From contig BFEA01000002.1 in NCBI GenBank assembly GCA_003427395.1, positions 797,567 to 843,052 of the forward strand: a stretch of 45,486 nt of DNA, in the 5' to 3' direction. Numbering within the stretch: the first letter of the stretch is position 1; the number at the start of each line of letters is the position of its first letter. Of the stretch, positions 31,931 through 43,079 are shown piece after piece. The notes below the pieces were generated by a model that saw only the letters and a program-made list of their open reading frames with translations, made no database searches and was not told where the DNA came from. The position numbers and the translations under genes are program-made. The DNA comes from Chara braunii (Eukaryota > Streptophyta > Charophyceae > Charales > Characeae).

Positions 31931-32396
31931 TTATTAAATCAAAGCACAAATTTTCAAGAAATCATACCATTCAACCTCTCACCCCCTTTCCTCTACATTG
32001 CACCTCCTCTAAAGATTTTGTTGTTCTGTCAATTTAATATTACTTCCACTGTCATCATAGGACCCCCTCTGTACACATCTGATAGATTAATCGATTGATC
32101 GATCGATCGACTGAGCAATCGACTGATCAATTAATCAATTGATAAATAGATTAACCGATTTATCAGCTCTCGTTATTAAATCAAAGCACAAATTCTCAAA
32201 AAATCATATCATTCAACCCCTCAACCCATTTCCTCTACATTGCACCTCCTCTAAAGATTCTGTTGTTTTGTCAATTTGATATTACTTCCACTGTCATCAT
32301 AGGACCCCCTTTGCGCACATCTGATAGATCAATCGATCGACTGAGCAATCGACTGATCAATTAATCAATTGATAGATAGATTAACCGATCGATGCA
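31931..32396. repeat. ~242-bp tandem duplication
   Basis: Two units start with TTATTAAATCAAAGCACAAA at 31931 and 32173. They share CTACATTGCACCTCCTCTAAAG and a tail with a GATC-rich block. Differences are scattered substitutions plus a deletion in the second unit's tetramer block. Confidence 0.85.
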
Positions 32397-34068
32397 GTCA
32401 CAAAAGCACCAGACATGCATCTCATGATTTGGCGGTCCCTATCTTATTAAAACCCTGTTGCTTGAAAATATTATGGCACTTCAACTTGACACTCTTACTG
32501 TTATATTAACACCATCCTAATTATATCTGACCGATAGGTCGATCGATCAATTTATCAATCAATCAATTGATCGATACATCAATCAATTGATCAATCAATC
32601 AATCGACCAATTGATCGGATCGATAAATCGATGAACTATTCGATCAAATCGATCGACTCACCAATTGACACATAATAACAAAACCAATAGTTCATCCCTC
32701 ATATCAGTTTAAAAAGACTTTTCATTCTCATGAATGAACCTCTCTGCATGTATCTGATTAAAATGATGGTCAACTATAGTTCTCTTCATAAATACCTACA
32801 ACGATCCTAACGTAAGTACTGTCATTGCTCCTCGCTTTTACCTGAGGAGATCAACGGCTGAATGTAAAAAAAAAAAAAAAAAAAAAAAAGGTCAAACACT
32901 CACACATTTACAGTTGTCCAAATCGATCGCTCATCCGTCCCCACGCCTATAATCACCTCTCGATCACTTACGCAACTAGATAGAACATCCCTTGACAACA
33001 ACATTTCCACGTGCAAGTCATTTTATCCCACCTCAACCCCTTCCTCACCACCCCTTTTTGACCAACCAGAATGCCTTACTACCTACAAAAGAAATATGCA
33101 AAAACCTTATATATCATCTGCCGATGTCAGACACTTTAGGCTTATAGCTATTTTGTTCAAACTCAACCCCTCTCTCATCATCTACTCTCAACAATAATTC
33201 ACTTTAAAGGATCTGTTATCACGTATTACTCACTAAGTTCCAAGGAACCAATGAATAATGAAAGGATACACCCTCTTACACAGATCAAGTAATAATTAAC
33301 CACGATAATGATATGGCACTACTAAGAATGTTGTGTTATTGCACCATTATCATACGTCATCAATACAAAGGATATAGTCCTCAACCACTAGCATAACTAA
33401 ATTTTGAAACCATATTTCCCCAATCCCATTTTTCCAATACTTCACCTCTCAATGAGCTACAACCCCAAAATCTTTGTTGATACTTTTTTGTTGTTTCTCT
33501 TTCGCTGATTGAAATGGAATACATTTTGGATCAAGCCATTGAATCTTAGCTCTTTTCGATCGACCGACCGATTGATCAATCTATCGATTGATCGATTGAT
33601 TGACTAATTGAACGATTGATTGATCGACATAAAGATAGATAGATCATTCGTTCGATCTTTCAATCGATCGAGCGATCAAACAACAATTGATAAATCAATT
33701 AATCAATTGATCGCCCGATCGATAGATCATTCAATCAACCGATCGATCGATCTAATGATTTATCAATCGATTGACTGACTGATAGATCTCTTGGGACAAC
33801 TATCCTTCAACTCACTCCATCTCATTTTCCACACTAAAAACTTTTGCTGCTCGAAATTGCTTTGCCGCTTTCACCTCCTGTTTCGAAACCATAATCCTTC
33901 TAATACTTCCCCTCTTAATGGAAAAAAATAATTAAAAAAAATTCGGACAATCATCCTTCATCTCATTTGTCGCTAAAGATTTTTGCTGCTCAAAATTGTT
34001 GTGTTGCTTTCTCCGCCCATTCCGAAACCATACACCCCCCAAGCCTATCCTTTCAAATACTTCCTCTC

Positions 34069-34071
<3 letters not shown>

Positions 34072-34110
<39 letters not shown>
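34072..34110. repeat. Poly(A) run
   Basis: An uninterrupted A run of more than 35 bases at the end of the last core copy. Confidence 0.85.
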
Positions 34111-34112
<2 letters not shown>

Positions 34113-34398
34113 AAACGAACTTTTATATCGTTGCTCTTTCGTAGATTGCAATAGAACACATTTTGGATCAAACCATCGAAACTATAATTTTCTTACCTTT
34201 CGCTACAATTTTTAAATTAGCCTCTTTATTAATTAACCCATTGAAATTCCCCCGTTTATATTTCTCCTTCATGATCGTTCTCCTTGCAATCATCCTCATC
34301 TTTTTCGTTTTTGCACCACCATTCCTAATCCTCATTCTAATCTTTCCCAAAATTTTGACCTTTTTTTATTCATCTTAAAACAACAAGGACGATTAAAT

Positions 34399-34452
34399 GT
34401 CTATATATATATATATTATATATTGTCATATATATATATTATATATATATCA
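34399..34452. repeat. (TA)n palindromic tract
   Basis: Two TA blocks around a TGTCA centre. This is a likely cruciform or breakage-prone site shortly before the DIRS-type element begins. Confidence 0.7.
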
Positions 34453-34879
34453 TTCACTATACCTTGCACAAATGAAGCAATTTACTTAAGGAACTACATC
34501 GCTTCAAACTTTGACTACTTAATGTTTTACATATGCAAATAAATCATTGGCTTAAAACATTCCTAGCAACCTCTGACCCTCAGTCTGTCATTGGAGCAGA
34601 AGTTTATTTCGTACTTTCATCCTTCCCCCCATTTTTTCAGCAACAATAATTATTGATTGTGTCAATGATCCCTTAACTCAGAATATCTTTGACCTCTTCT
34701 TCACCATACAACTCGATAATTCCGATAAACTCCACAGGGTGCATGCTCTCGCAATTAAAATGAAAAACCCTCTCCCTCCTCCACCACCCCAACCACCTTT
34801 CCACCTCCTCTAAACCGACTCAATCCACCTCTCCTTCTCGCCTTCATAAACCCATGCTCTTCTTCATCCCGTCTACCCC

Positions 34880-35640
34880 ATCCAATCACCATCGAAGCGT
34901 TCGAGCAGCTAAAGAAGCAACTCCTTCCCAAGGAAGAAACGAATCGCCTTTCCATCTAGCACCTACAAAATGAGCTACTCAAGTGTGATGAAGAAAATCA
35001 GACCCTCGCCCAACTTTATCAGAAGCTTCAATTAGAGATGGATGCTATCCTCGAGAAACTCAATGACAAGTCCTTGCCTGCCTACGACGAACTCCCTGTC
35101 TGAAAAAAAATATTTATCTCACTTTGCTGTTACTCTCAAGTGAAAGCATACATCCGTTTTCTCGCAGTCAATATGAATTACTCCCACTACCCCATCGGAA
35201 AGTCAGTGGCTTCAGACTTCTGCTGAAAAGTGACTTCCATAGCCAAGGACTGTCTTGATTATTGTATTTCCAAGGAAGTGAGCATTATCTAACCGAGGCT
35301 ATGAGGGAAGGCATGCACAAACTTGACGCTCGACCTATCTATTTATCGTCTCAAATTGTCAATAAGTCCAGGTCATTTGCGTTCAAGGGCTTATATTCTA
35401 TCTACTTATTTGTGAATGCAGGTTGAGAATATCTAAATCCGACTCATCGTCGTATTGGAAGACTATCACAAGACTGAAGACCACAAGAAGCCTTGCTTTT
35501 CCAAGAGACACTACAGCGACGATAATGACTGTGACTACGACTATTTTTGCGCTTTAAAGAGAGCCTTCAGCGATTCTGACCATAAGCACCATGACCAACC
35601 TCATTCCTCCCCCCAAAACGCAGCACGATCTTCAAAATAA
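34880..35640 (+). pseudogene. Gag-like ORF of the DIRS-type element
   Basis: One frame reads ITIEAFEQLKKQLLPKEE, then (past TAG) a Glu/Leu-rich coiled coil (NELLKCDEENQTLAQLYQKL) ending at TGA near 35101. Further downstream, an open frame, 35455-35640, is His/Asp/Lys rich (HYSDDNDCDYDYFC). The position before RT and the coiled-coil character suggest the structural ORF; homology to a named family is not established. Confidence 0.4.
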
Positions 35641-35929
35641 TAATTCCCCTTTCATTATCCTATCCATTACCGGCATACTCACTAACCTATCTTCATCCCC
35701 ATCCCTCTGGGACCTCCGGATTGCCACATTCGCCCTTCAAGAACCAACATCCAGGTTAAGAGGTTCATGGGTTTCCTGGGATTTGCGAAAAACAGAAAAA
35801 AGGAAAAAAAATAAATAAATGGCGAAGCTTAGGTTCGTGACCCTGACAATTTTTTTCCCCGTCTCGCCTTCTCACTATTTCTCCAATTAGTCACTTCTCC
35901 TCTCCTCATCCTCTAGAAGATTCTCGCAC

Positions 35930-36600
35930 TCCATCCTTCAATGGATCCACCACGGTGTCAAACTCAAGTTCGCCGACACATCTCATATCGCAAGTTTCAA
36001 GATCATAGAAGTTCGGGGCATGGTAAAAGATGTGTTCCCAACCTCCCTTTTCAACTAGGCCTTACGTAGCAACTTTCCCCCACCACTCTGCATGCCTAAT
36101 CATAACAATTCACCTCACCACCGCAACTTCATTACAACAATTGTCTCGCAACTACTAGCTTTTGGCATCATAGAACCTTTCCCAAACTTTATTGTTATCA
36201 ATCTTGTTTTCACTATAAAAACTCATCTAAAACAAGATTTATTATTGATGTACGCTTTGACAATCTTTTCGTCACATTCATAAATTTTCATTATAAATCA
36301 ATCGATGACTTAACCGCTCATCTTTTTGGTTCCCCTACCCAAAATTTTCTCACGTGTTTCGATATAAAGAATGATTACTAACACATCCCTATTCATCATC
36401 ACCGTCCCTATCTCGCTTTTCAATGGAATGAATTTAGCTACCACTTTACAACTCTTTGCTTCGATATCTCTTCCACATGCTCGATATTTACAGTCATAAT
36501 GCAAGAGGTGATGGCAAAAATTTTCCTTCGTCAAGTTCACGTTGCTTCCTACATAGACGACTCTTCTCTTAGTCACAAAGTTCTTTCAACTCTACTTTGA
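35930..36600 (+). pseudogene. DIRS-type reverse transcriptase
   Basis: SHSILQWIHHGVKLKF followed by FITTIVSQLLAFGIIEPF matches the N-terminal RT blocks of DIRS elements. Motif A CFDIKNDY has the Asp codon at 36361-36363. It is followed by HIPIHHHRPYLAFQW, FSYHFTTLCF and VASYIDDSSL with YIDD at 36550-36561. A TAA after NDY, a TAG after SLFN and a frame change near 36250-36300 inactivate it. The run of FDIK, HIPIH, YLAFQW and SYIDDS is distinctive of this order rather than of gypsy or LINE RT. Confidence 0.8.
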
Positions 36601-36659
36601 CAAACCTTCAATTACATACGTAGCCCTTCTTCACAACCTCGGGTAGGGGGGGGGACTGT

Positions 36660-36932
36660 TCAAAGCCTTTCAGAAAGGTAAGGGAGATGATGGATCCACC
36701 AGAGAAGGTCGGTAATGAGATCTGAGGAAATAGGTACAGGGGAATCCCAGTTAGGCGGGGAGATTATTTCATAGAGTGATGAGAGGAAGGGGTGAGTGGG
36801 CATGAAGCCTCTTTTGAGAGTGACACAAGTTTTCCTGTAAGTTTTCCAATGAATCTGTTGGAGTGGTGAAAGTTGGTCTCTTGAATTAAGTTGAGGAGCT
36901 TTACAATCTTGTATTGCGGTACCTTGACTCAC
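36660..36932 (-). pseudogene. RT/RNase H connection fragment, inverted
   Basis: On minus, 90 open codons include RDQLSPLQQIHWKTYRKTC, a Pro/Trp segment NWDSPVPISSDLITDLLWW and IHHLPYLSERL. This resembles the segment that follows the YxDD block in DIRS elements (Ser-rich helix, then LxWW). It lies between plus-strand RT and plus-strand RNase H, so the piece appears flipped in place. A G run and GTAGGG at its left edge (36645-36655) may mark the breakpoint. Confidence 0.5.
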
Positions 36933-36984
36933 AGAGAGTTTTTTACAATCCTATAAACTTTCCGCTTCTTAGCCATCTCACACC

Positions 36985-37621
36985 CTCATCTCCTTTCATC
37001 CAGACAGCCAGACCGTCTCCGCATTACTCTCCCAAATAAAATCCACAGATCAATCATTTAACCCATGGTTGTGAAACATAGCTTCCTTCCTCATAACCTT
37101 CGATGCAATCCTCAATCCAGTATGGATACCCAAATCACTCAATACATCAACAGACTCACTGTCAACAATTGATGACAATATCGATTGGGTTTCGCCAACC
37201 ATATCAAGAAGGATTTTTTTTTTTTAATTGGAGTACGAACCATAATTTTATTCGCTTCCGACTATCGTCATGTTTGACCAACCTTTATCTCAAAGGACGA
37301 GTCAGTCAATGCCTATCAAATCGACGCCTTGTCCCTGGACTAAAACTTTTTTCCATCGCAACCTTACAGATGGATATTCCCACCTGCCTCACTCTTCTAT
37401 CAGATCCTCTAAAAAATATCAATGCAAGTCATGCTCCTTACCTTATCATGCAACCCTCATCCCAACAAACCTCTTGGTACCCCCGCATTCTCACTTTTAA
37501 TATCATTAAACGATTCACCATCCCTGAATCTAAGTTTTTCTGCCTCCCCAACCCTCGAGTCGGTAACCTCGTCCTTAATCCCGCAATCCTTGGTTTGACA
37601 ACAATTTTCTTCCTCCCTTAA
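36985..37621 (+). pseudogene. DIRS-type RNase H and C-terminal extension
   Basis: One frame reads WIPKSLNTSTDSLSTIDDN then IDWVSPTI, matching the WIPG-x-x-N-x-x-AD-x-LSR ... DW pattern at the end of DIRS RNase H. Further on, after frame changes, WSTNHNFIRF and DESVNAYQIDALSLD, then FPPASLFYQIL, match the 'DRFAS ... DAF ... W ... FPP' C-terminal block of the same polyprotein. There are multiple stops. Confidence 0.6.
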
Positions 37622-37654
37622 TACATCTTCATTTCCCTTCTTCCACCTACGCCT

Positions 37655-38590
37655 CATCCCATAACCATAACACATAAACTTCCCTACTTGACTCCAAGTG
37701 ACCTGCCTCATCATTTTCCATAAACTCCAACTCTCTTCAATTCCGGCTTGCACTCCACCTATGCGGAAACTATGACCACTCTCCCCCTCAAATACTCTCA
37801 CCTCCCCAAACCACTTTTTTTATCTGCGTGTTAAATTCACCTCCACTCAACGGTCCACTCCCCTGCATCGGCCGAAAAAGATAACCACTCCGCAAATGTA
37901 GTCCCAAGCGTCCATAACTACCCAACATTTATGGTAACCAACCCCAAAATATTTCCTCCTCACTCTTCGGATCTTTTAATCTTATCATAAACCTTCCCCC
38001 ATGGCGATTTGTCTTTGTATATCTCGGCCGCACCACTCCTCACTCAAAATCAATCTCTCTATACTGCAGCCTTAATCCCTCAGGCTCTTCACACCACTGC
38101 CAACTCTCCCACAAATACAAGAATGCCCCTCCATCCCGATATGCTTGCGCCTCAGAATACCCTTTCATAACCTTCACCTTCTCTCTTATATAACCAATCA
38201 CCAGTCTCAACTTCTCCCATTGCATAGGACGTGCAAATTCTTCAACCACCCCCCTCTGCAAGGTATACTCTCGATAGGCTTTCCTAAAGATCCTAACCCT
38301 ACTACCCTGACATAGATCATTTTCTTAATCTCTCCTTAACAAACGAAAACAACCACAGCATCAAACATCGACGGAGAAACCATCGGAAGCCCTTTAGAGT
38401 CTGAAGTTTGACAACTTTCAATCTCAACAAGCCACTGACTGCTTACGAAGGACAATATATCCAAGTCAAAACACGTCACACAACTCCTCTCAACTTCATT
38501 GCGGTCAAGCCACTCGTTCAAGGCAAGCAACACCTTCTTCATTCCATTCTTCGACCGCTTCCCGGCTCCGAACTCGCTGGTTATCACACT
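37655..38590 (-). pseudogene. Tyrosine recombinase, antisense to RT
   Basis: On minus, 38587-38336 gives an N-terminal helical part (LLALNEWLDRNEVERSC). 38261-38040 holds the first catalytic Arg context (EPEGLRLQYREIDFE). The frames between read LHLRSGYLFRPMQGSGPLS and KDKSPWGKVYDKI. 37801-37660 carries GHSFRIGGVQAGI (H-x-x-R), then MRQVTW and KFMCYGY with the presumed nucleophile Tyr at about 37667-37669. R, HxxR, W and Y in this order are the recombinase catalytic set. Frame breaks separate the blocks, so it is inactive. Confidence 0.65.
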
Positions 38591-38737
38591 ACTCTATTCA
38601 AGATGGGCAGAATAGCTTCCTTTAACCATGGGAGTCGCACGCTTCTGCCTCCAACTGCCATCGCTCACTCGCTCGTTCTACCATTCCCTGCAAGACGACG
38701 CTGTCACTTGCGGGACGATGGAGGGATTTGGGACGGA

Positions 38738-38850
38738 CTAGGAGGTGCGCGGGCCCATGGCCCACCTTTCTGACTCGCTTCTGTGTGATCTAGCATCATC
38801 TTCGACCTCACCTTTTTCTATTTTATCTAGAACAGTCTTGTGTAACATTA
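38738..38850. repeat. Direct repeat, copy 1
   Basis: Matches 39341-39460: ACTAGGAGGTG, GACT-GCTTCTGTG-GATCTAGCATC and CACCTTT then ATTTTATCT-GAACAG recur in the same order with scattered substitutions. Confidence 0.7.
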
Positions 38851-39340
38851 TGCCAACGACAGCGACCCCGATTGCAAACAGTTCCAACGGCTCAGTTTCT
38901 TCCGTGTGATTTGTACCGCTGAAGGCACTGGTCTCGCCCATATGGAACTGGAACCAGAAATCATAGCCTTACATCGACTACATCTGCAATCCCACTACCA
39001 TACAACTTCAACCACTAGGACAATTTCCAGACATCTATGGAGGACAAAACAACCACCAAGGATCAACGGAGGCTCGACAAGTGATGTGACACTCACCCAG
39101 GTTGAAGAACCGCGTCGCCAGCCCGAGCGGTACCACTGCCTTGTCCTGTGACAGTATAGGTCATAGGAGCCTGGCCTGCGACCACAGCTTGTGAGGATTC
39201 CCAAGCAGCACCTTCCAGACCGCGCCCGCTCACAGCACTCGTTGCATACGCGAACCTGTGCAGGAAACACAAGGGTCAGGTCCTACAGAGCTCGAGTCGT
39301 TCTCCTCGCCTTTTTCTGGCGAAGTGGAGCCGTCCACCCG

Positions 39341-39460
39341 GACTAGGAGGTGTGCGGGACTACGGCTCACCTTTTTGACTGGCTTCTGTGCGATCTAGCA
39401 TCGTCTCCGGCCGCACCTTTCCCCATTTTATCTGGAACAGACGTGTGTAGCAGGCCCCAA
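39341..39460. repeat. Direct repeat, copy 2
   Basis: Partner of 38738-38850 in the same orientation, about 600 bases away. Confidence 0.7.
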
Positions 39461-40157
39461 ACACCCCAACCAATCACAAAACGGCAGGCCTCTGGCTCCC
39501 CTTCCAAAAAGGCTGGATGTGTCATCCAACCTTCCGTTTGTGAGATGATCTACAGTTCGCAGTGGTCCCACAGTCACACAGGTAGTGGAAAACTAAATTA
39601 CATCACACGGGTGCATGTGGGCCGAGACCCTCTGGGCGGCGAGGCCGATAGTGGCGGAAACTAGAGGGGCTAAATCCGCACCGGTTGATTCCAGGGTGGA
39701 TCTCCCGTCGTTTGGTATTGATAACGGTTCCCCAAGGTGGTTGCATTGCCAGTTGGTTATTCCCCCCGTGCATAAGCCGGTCCGGGGTGCGACCTTTGTT
39801 TCCATTTCCATTCTTTCCATTTCCATTGAGTTGCGATTGTTTTGTCTTTTTCTTTCGGCAGTGGTATGGCCGAGAAGCTGGGTCGCGGATGCTGGTGCTG
39901 GTGATGGCGCTGAAATCTACAGGAGGGGTCTTGACTCGGTTTCCTCTTTTTGCTTCCTAATGATTGCGTAGTCCACGTGGGCATGCATGCCTCTGAGGGC
40001 CGCTGTATTCGAACTGACGTGCCGAGGAGGGCTCACTCATGCGTGGATAGATGGTATCAGTTGCCTGTGAGCGGGAGCGATGACAGGGCGGCGGTAGCGG
40101 CGTTGGTGTAGCGTCGCCCAGCGTCGGCCTGGCCAACGGCGGAGCTGCCAGAGTGGC

Positions 40158-42788
40158 ATGGCCTCGCCGGCTTGGCCTGCGGCGGTGCGATCGAGAATTG
40201 TGCACGCCGCGCAGTCGGGGCTTGTCGGCGTGACGGCAATCCCGAGGAGATTAGGATCGGCGCAGCGTGCCGGAGCTGAGCGGGCAAGGATACGCGAGCG
40301 CCCGCCCTCGACGTTGTCGTCGTGGCGGACATCTGTTGGCTTGAGGCGGGAAAGTGCCACGTGGATTCTCCTTGGGGAATCGTTTGGGCGGCGGGGTCGA
40401 TGTACCCCCGTGGTGGATGACGCCGAGCGGGCGTTGCCACCTGGCGGCTGCGATTGGCGGGAAAGAAAGCTGCCCACGTCGAAATGTCGGCTGAGTGTTC
40501 AACGTGTCAATGGCCGGCCCTCGGTGGATTGCGACGTTTGTGCCGCGCAATTAGTGGTCGGTAGCATTCCGATCGTCACGTCGCTGCCCACGTTCATCCC
40601 CACCACCACGTCATTGCCCACGTTTTTCGAGCAACTGTGGCGCTGCACGCCACGCCGGCCGCGATTGGTGGTTGCGGCAGCGGCGGGGGACGGGAGGAAG
40701 CGGGAGGCGGAGGCACAGCGGGGAGCTGTGACGCGTGGAGCGGGAAAGCGGGTGGAGGAGGGGGTAGCGCAACGTGCAAGGGGGGACTCGGCGAAGCTTG
40801 CAGCTCGGCAGGTTGGGGGAAGGAGCAAGGCGGGGGCGAAGCGGCACGAGCTGGCCGTGCAGCAGGAGGGTTTCATCGAGCTGGCTAAAGCGTGCGAGCT
40901 TGCCGCAGCCCCCCCCCCGCCCCCGCGCCCGCCCAAGGCGGAGACATCATCGAGGCCAAGGCGGCGGAAGGAAGGGATTTCACAAGTGGAGGGCGCCGAA
41001 GTCGCCAGAGCTTCTGGAAGGGGACCGACGAAGAGCAAGGGAGGCATTGGCGCTGTCTCCGGGAAAAAGGCGCGGGCAACGGTGGTGGCGGCGGAGCCCC
41101 GGAGGCGGAGGCAGAGCGCTGCGTCACGTGGGGGTGTAGGGACGACATTGGTGCTACAGCGACACCCGAAACAGGGGGAGGGGGGATTGCAGACCGCTCC
41201 GCCGCTTGCGAGTGTATTGAGCGAGCGGATGGAGCGGAAGCGAGTACAGCCGGCGGAGGATGGCGGCGTTCATGGCGGCGAGGTGAGTGGTAGGGTAGCA
41301 GAAGACGGGTGTGGGGACGTCATGGCGCCCTCGCGGGGTTCGGGAGGCGCCTCTTCCTTGCCCGCGCCATGTCCAAAGCAGGCGGAACCTCCACGGCCGC
41401 TGCAGGCGGAAGCTCCTCCGCCTACTGCAGTGGCGGAAATTATGTCTATCGTGGGGGCGAGGATGAAGAAGAGGAAGAAGCTGACGCCGGAGACGGAAGC
41501 GAGGCTGGAGCTCGATCTGTGGTCAAAGCAGGGGGATTTAGTGGGCGCACTGTCGTGTTACGATCGCGTGCGGGGTGAGGGCAAAGTCCCCATGCTGCAG
41601 TATCACTACAACGTGTTGCTTCATCTCTGCTCGTCGGCAGCCTCCGGTACGCTCCGAAGAGGCGGCCGCGATCGTAAGCGGCGGGAGATTGGGAAACTGG
41701 CGGCGACCGATCTGTCCCCCGGCAGTCCGGTCGCCGCGGTCAACGGCGTTGATGCTTCCGCCGCCGTCAGTCCCGATGCGGCGGGTAAGCTTAGCGCCAA
41801 CGGCGGGGACGAGCGGTCATCCCGGGGGGCAGCCGAATCAAACGGCAAATGGCCGTCTGGTAATTGCGCGTCGGCGGAAGGCTTGTCCCCTTCTCCCGCA
41901 TTGAGAGATTCGAGCGCTGGAAGTCCGTCAAGCGAGGGATCGCCATCTTCTTCTTCTTCTCCCTCTTCTTCTTCTTCTTCGTCCTCGTCGTTGTGGTCAA
42001 TGGAGGCGGCGCAGGCGCCGGCGCAGGAAGCGGGGGCTGAGCATCATCCCGCCGTCTTGTCCCCGGACGAGCTGGCGAAATTGGGTATGGAGCGGGGATT
42101 TGAACTGTATAGTAGGATGCTAGACCAGGGCATCAAGCCCAATGAGGCGACGTTTACGTCGATGGCTAGACTGGCGGCGGCGAAAGGGGATGGCGCCATG
42201 GCCTTCGGGTTAATTAAGGAGATGGGGGAGGTTGGGATCGTGCCACGATTGCGGTCCTATCAGCCCGCTCTGAGCGCGTATTGCAACGAGGGGGCTTGTG
42301 AGAACGCGTGGGAGGTGTACGAGCATATGAACAGATGTGAAGTGGAACCTTCGGAGAATGATCTGAGCGCTCTTCTTGATGTCGCGGTCAGGGTAGGGGC
42401 AGGCGACAAGGTGTACGCAGTCCTACATAGATTAAGGACGTCGGTGAAGACTATAAGACCGGAGACAGCGGAGGTGGTGGAGCGATGGTTTAGGAGCGAG
42501 GGGGCGGCGGAAGCGGGCGGAAAGTGTGTAGAGCGGGCGGAGGAGGGGGAGGCGGTGAAGGCGAAGATGGAGGAAACGGGGGGAGGATGGCATGGACTCG
42601 GTTGGCTTGGGGAAGGAGAGTGGAGTGTGCGGAGGACGACTGTGAGCGAGGAGGGAGTGTGCGCCGCTTGCGGAGATCAGCTCGCGACCATTGATCTGGA
42701 TCCCGTCGAGACGGCCAAGTTTGCTCAGGCCGTTGCTGACCTGGCAATGAAGAGAGAAAACAAGCCGAACGAATTCGTCCAGTTCCAG
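40158..42788 (+). CDS. PRORP: Proteinaceous RNase P (PRORP), exon 1
   Basis: 877 codons run from ATG at 40158 (G at -3 and +4; an in-frame TAG 21 codons upstream, 40095-40097) to a phase-0 donor CAG/GTGAGA at 42789. PRORP removes 5' leaders from precursor tRNAs without an RNA subunit, in organelles and/or nucleus. Residues 1-65 are Arg/Ser/Ala-rich with almost no acid, like an organellar transit peptide. Residues ~66-425 are low complexity. PPR repeats start near 426 (LDLWSKQGDLVGALSCYDRV, YHYNVLLHLC at 482), are split by a ~150-residue Ser/Pro/Gly insert (~495-645), and resume at GFELYSRMLDQGIKPNEATF. The GWHG motif is at 810-813 and the first zinc ligands C835-x-x-C838 precede IDLDPVETAKFA. 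The catalytic NYN nuclease domain and the last two zinc ligands are missing and should be on later exons outside the window. Reading on past the donor gives low-complexity sequence ending in the (GA)n tract. Confidence 0.9.
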
Positions 42789-42794
42789 GTGAGA
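42789..42794 (+). promoter_or_regulatory. PRORP intron 1 donor site
   Basis: GTGAGA directly after CAG, where PRORP homology stops (after EFVQFQ). The frame stays open by chance for about 100 codons but loses homology at once. Confidence 0.75.
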
Positions 42795-43001
42795 AAGAGA
42801 AATAACAAAATTATGGATATTCGAAAAAAGGGGGGTATGCAAGCGGGGACAGAACTGCGCCGGCGGAGCCCTCCCCCGCAATCGCGCGGGAGTCTGCTCA
42901 GTGCGGGCTGTGTAGTATTTTGCTCTCATTTGTTCATAATGAATGAACGAATCAAACCATCGCTCCTCATATTCTCCCATTTCGTATGCATCCCCCTGGG
43001 G

Positions 43002-43002
<1 letters not shown>

Positions 43003-43068
<66 letters not shown>

Positions 43069-43079
43069 GGGGGAGGGGA
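43003..43079. repeat. (GA)n microsatellite with poly(G) tail
   Basis: About 27 GA dinucleotides followed by a G run, in the presumed PRORP intron. Confidence 0.9.

Larger units (their letters stand above)
29700..34120. repeat. Tetramer-phased (ATCN/GATN) repeat region with recurring core
   Basis: Blocks made almost wholly of ATC or GAT plus one variable base (about 29727-29835, 30895-31130, 31320-31670, 32530-32670, 33555-33790 and smaller ones) switch between the two complementary forms, so each can fold on itself. They alternate with a core of about 100-150 bases whose landmarks are ACCAATCATCC, a CCCCTT-rich part and TTTGCTGTTTGAAATTG-like sequence, then GTTGTGTT. Cores lie near 29.86, 30.12, 30.73, 31.18, 31.70, 31.93, 32.17, 33.79 and 33.94 kb, plus one inverted at 30.4-30.5 kb. 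No gene is present. Confidence 0.7.
34800..38640 (+). mobile_element. Decayed DIRS-type (tyrosine recombinase) retrotransposon
   Basis: In order: a gag-like coiled-coil region (34880-35640, plus), RT (about 35930-36600, plus), a short RNase H-region piece on minus (36660-36932), the rest of RNase H and the C-terminal extension on plus (about 37000-37560), and a tyrosine recombinase on minus (about 38590-37660). RT of this type with RNase H and a recombinase instead of an integrase defines the DIRS order. The recombinase being antisense to RT is, as I recall, a feature of the green-algal Kangaroo element. Every part has stops and frameshifts. Terminal repeats were not identified, so limits are approximate. 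Confidence 0.7.
38641..40157. other. Region upstream of PRORP, no confident gene
   Basis: Overlapping frames of up to about 120 codons on both strands carry no motif I recognise. Two direct repeats (38738-38850, 39341-39460) lie within. CCATTTCCATT is repeated near 39805-39830. GC content rises sharply from about 39990. The PRORP promoter and 5' untranslated region should be at the right end; I see no clear TATA box. Confidence 0.35.

Noticed and set aside
34755-34955. Minus-strand Arg/Gly-rich small protein
   Set aside because: It lies antisense to the start of the DIRS gag-like region and has no motif.
40049-40060. LTR primer binding site (TGGTATCAG)
   Set aside because: No LTR end before it, no gag after it, and it lies in the PRORP leader; chance match.
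40499-41139. Several overlapping open frames on both strands in the PRORP N-terminal part
   Set aside because: High GC removes stops in all frames; only the PRORP frame continues into conserved sequence.
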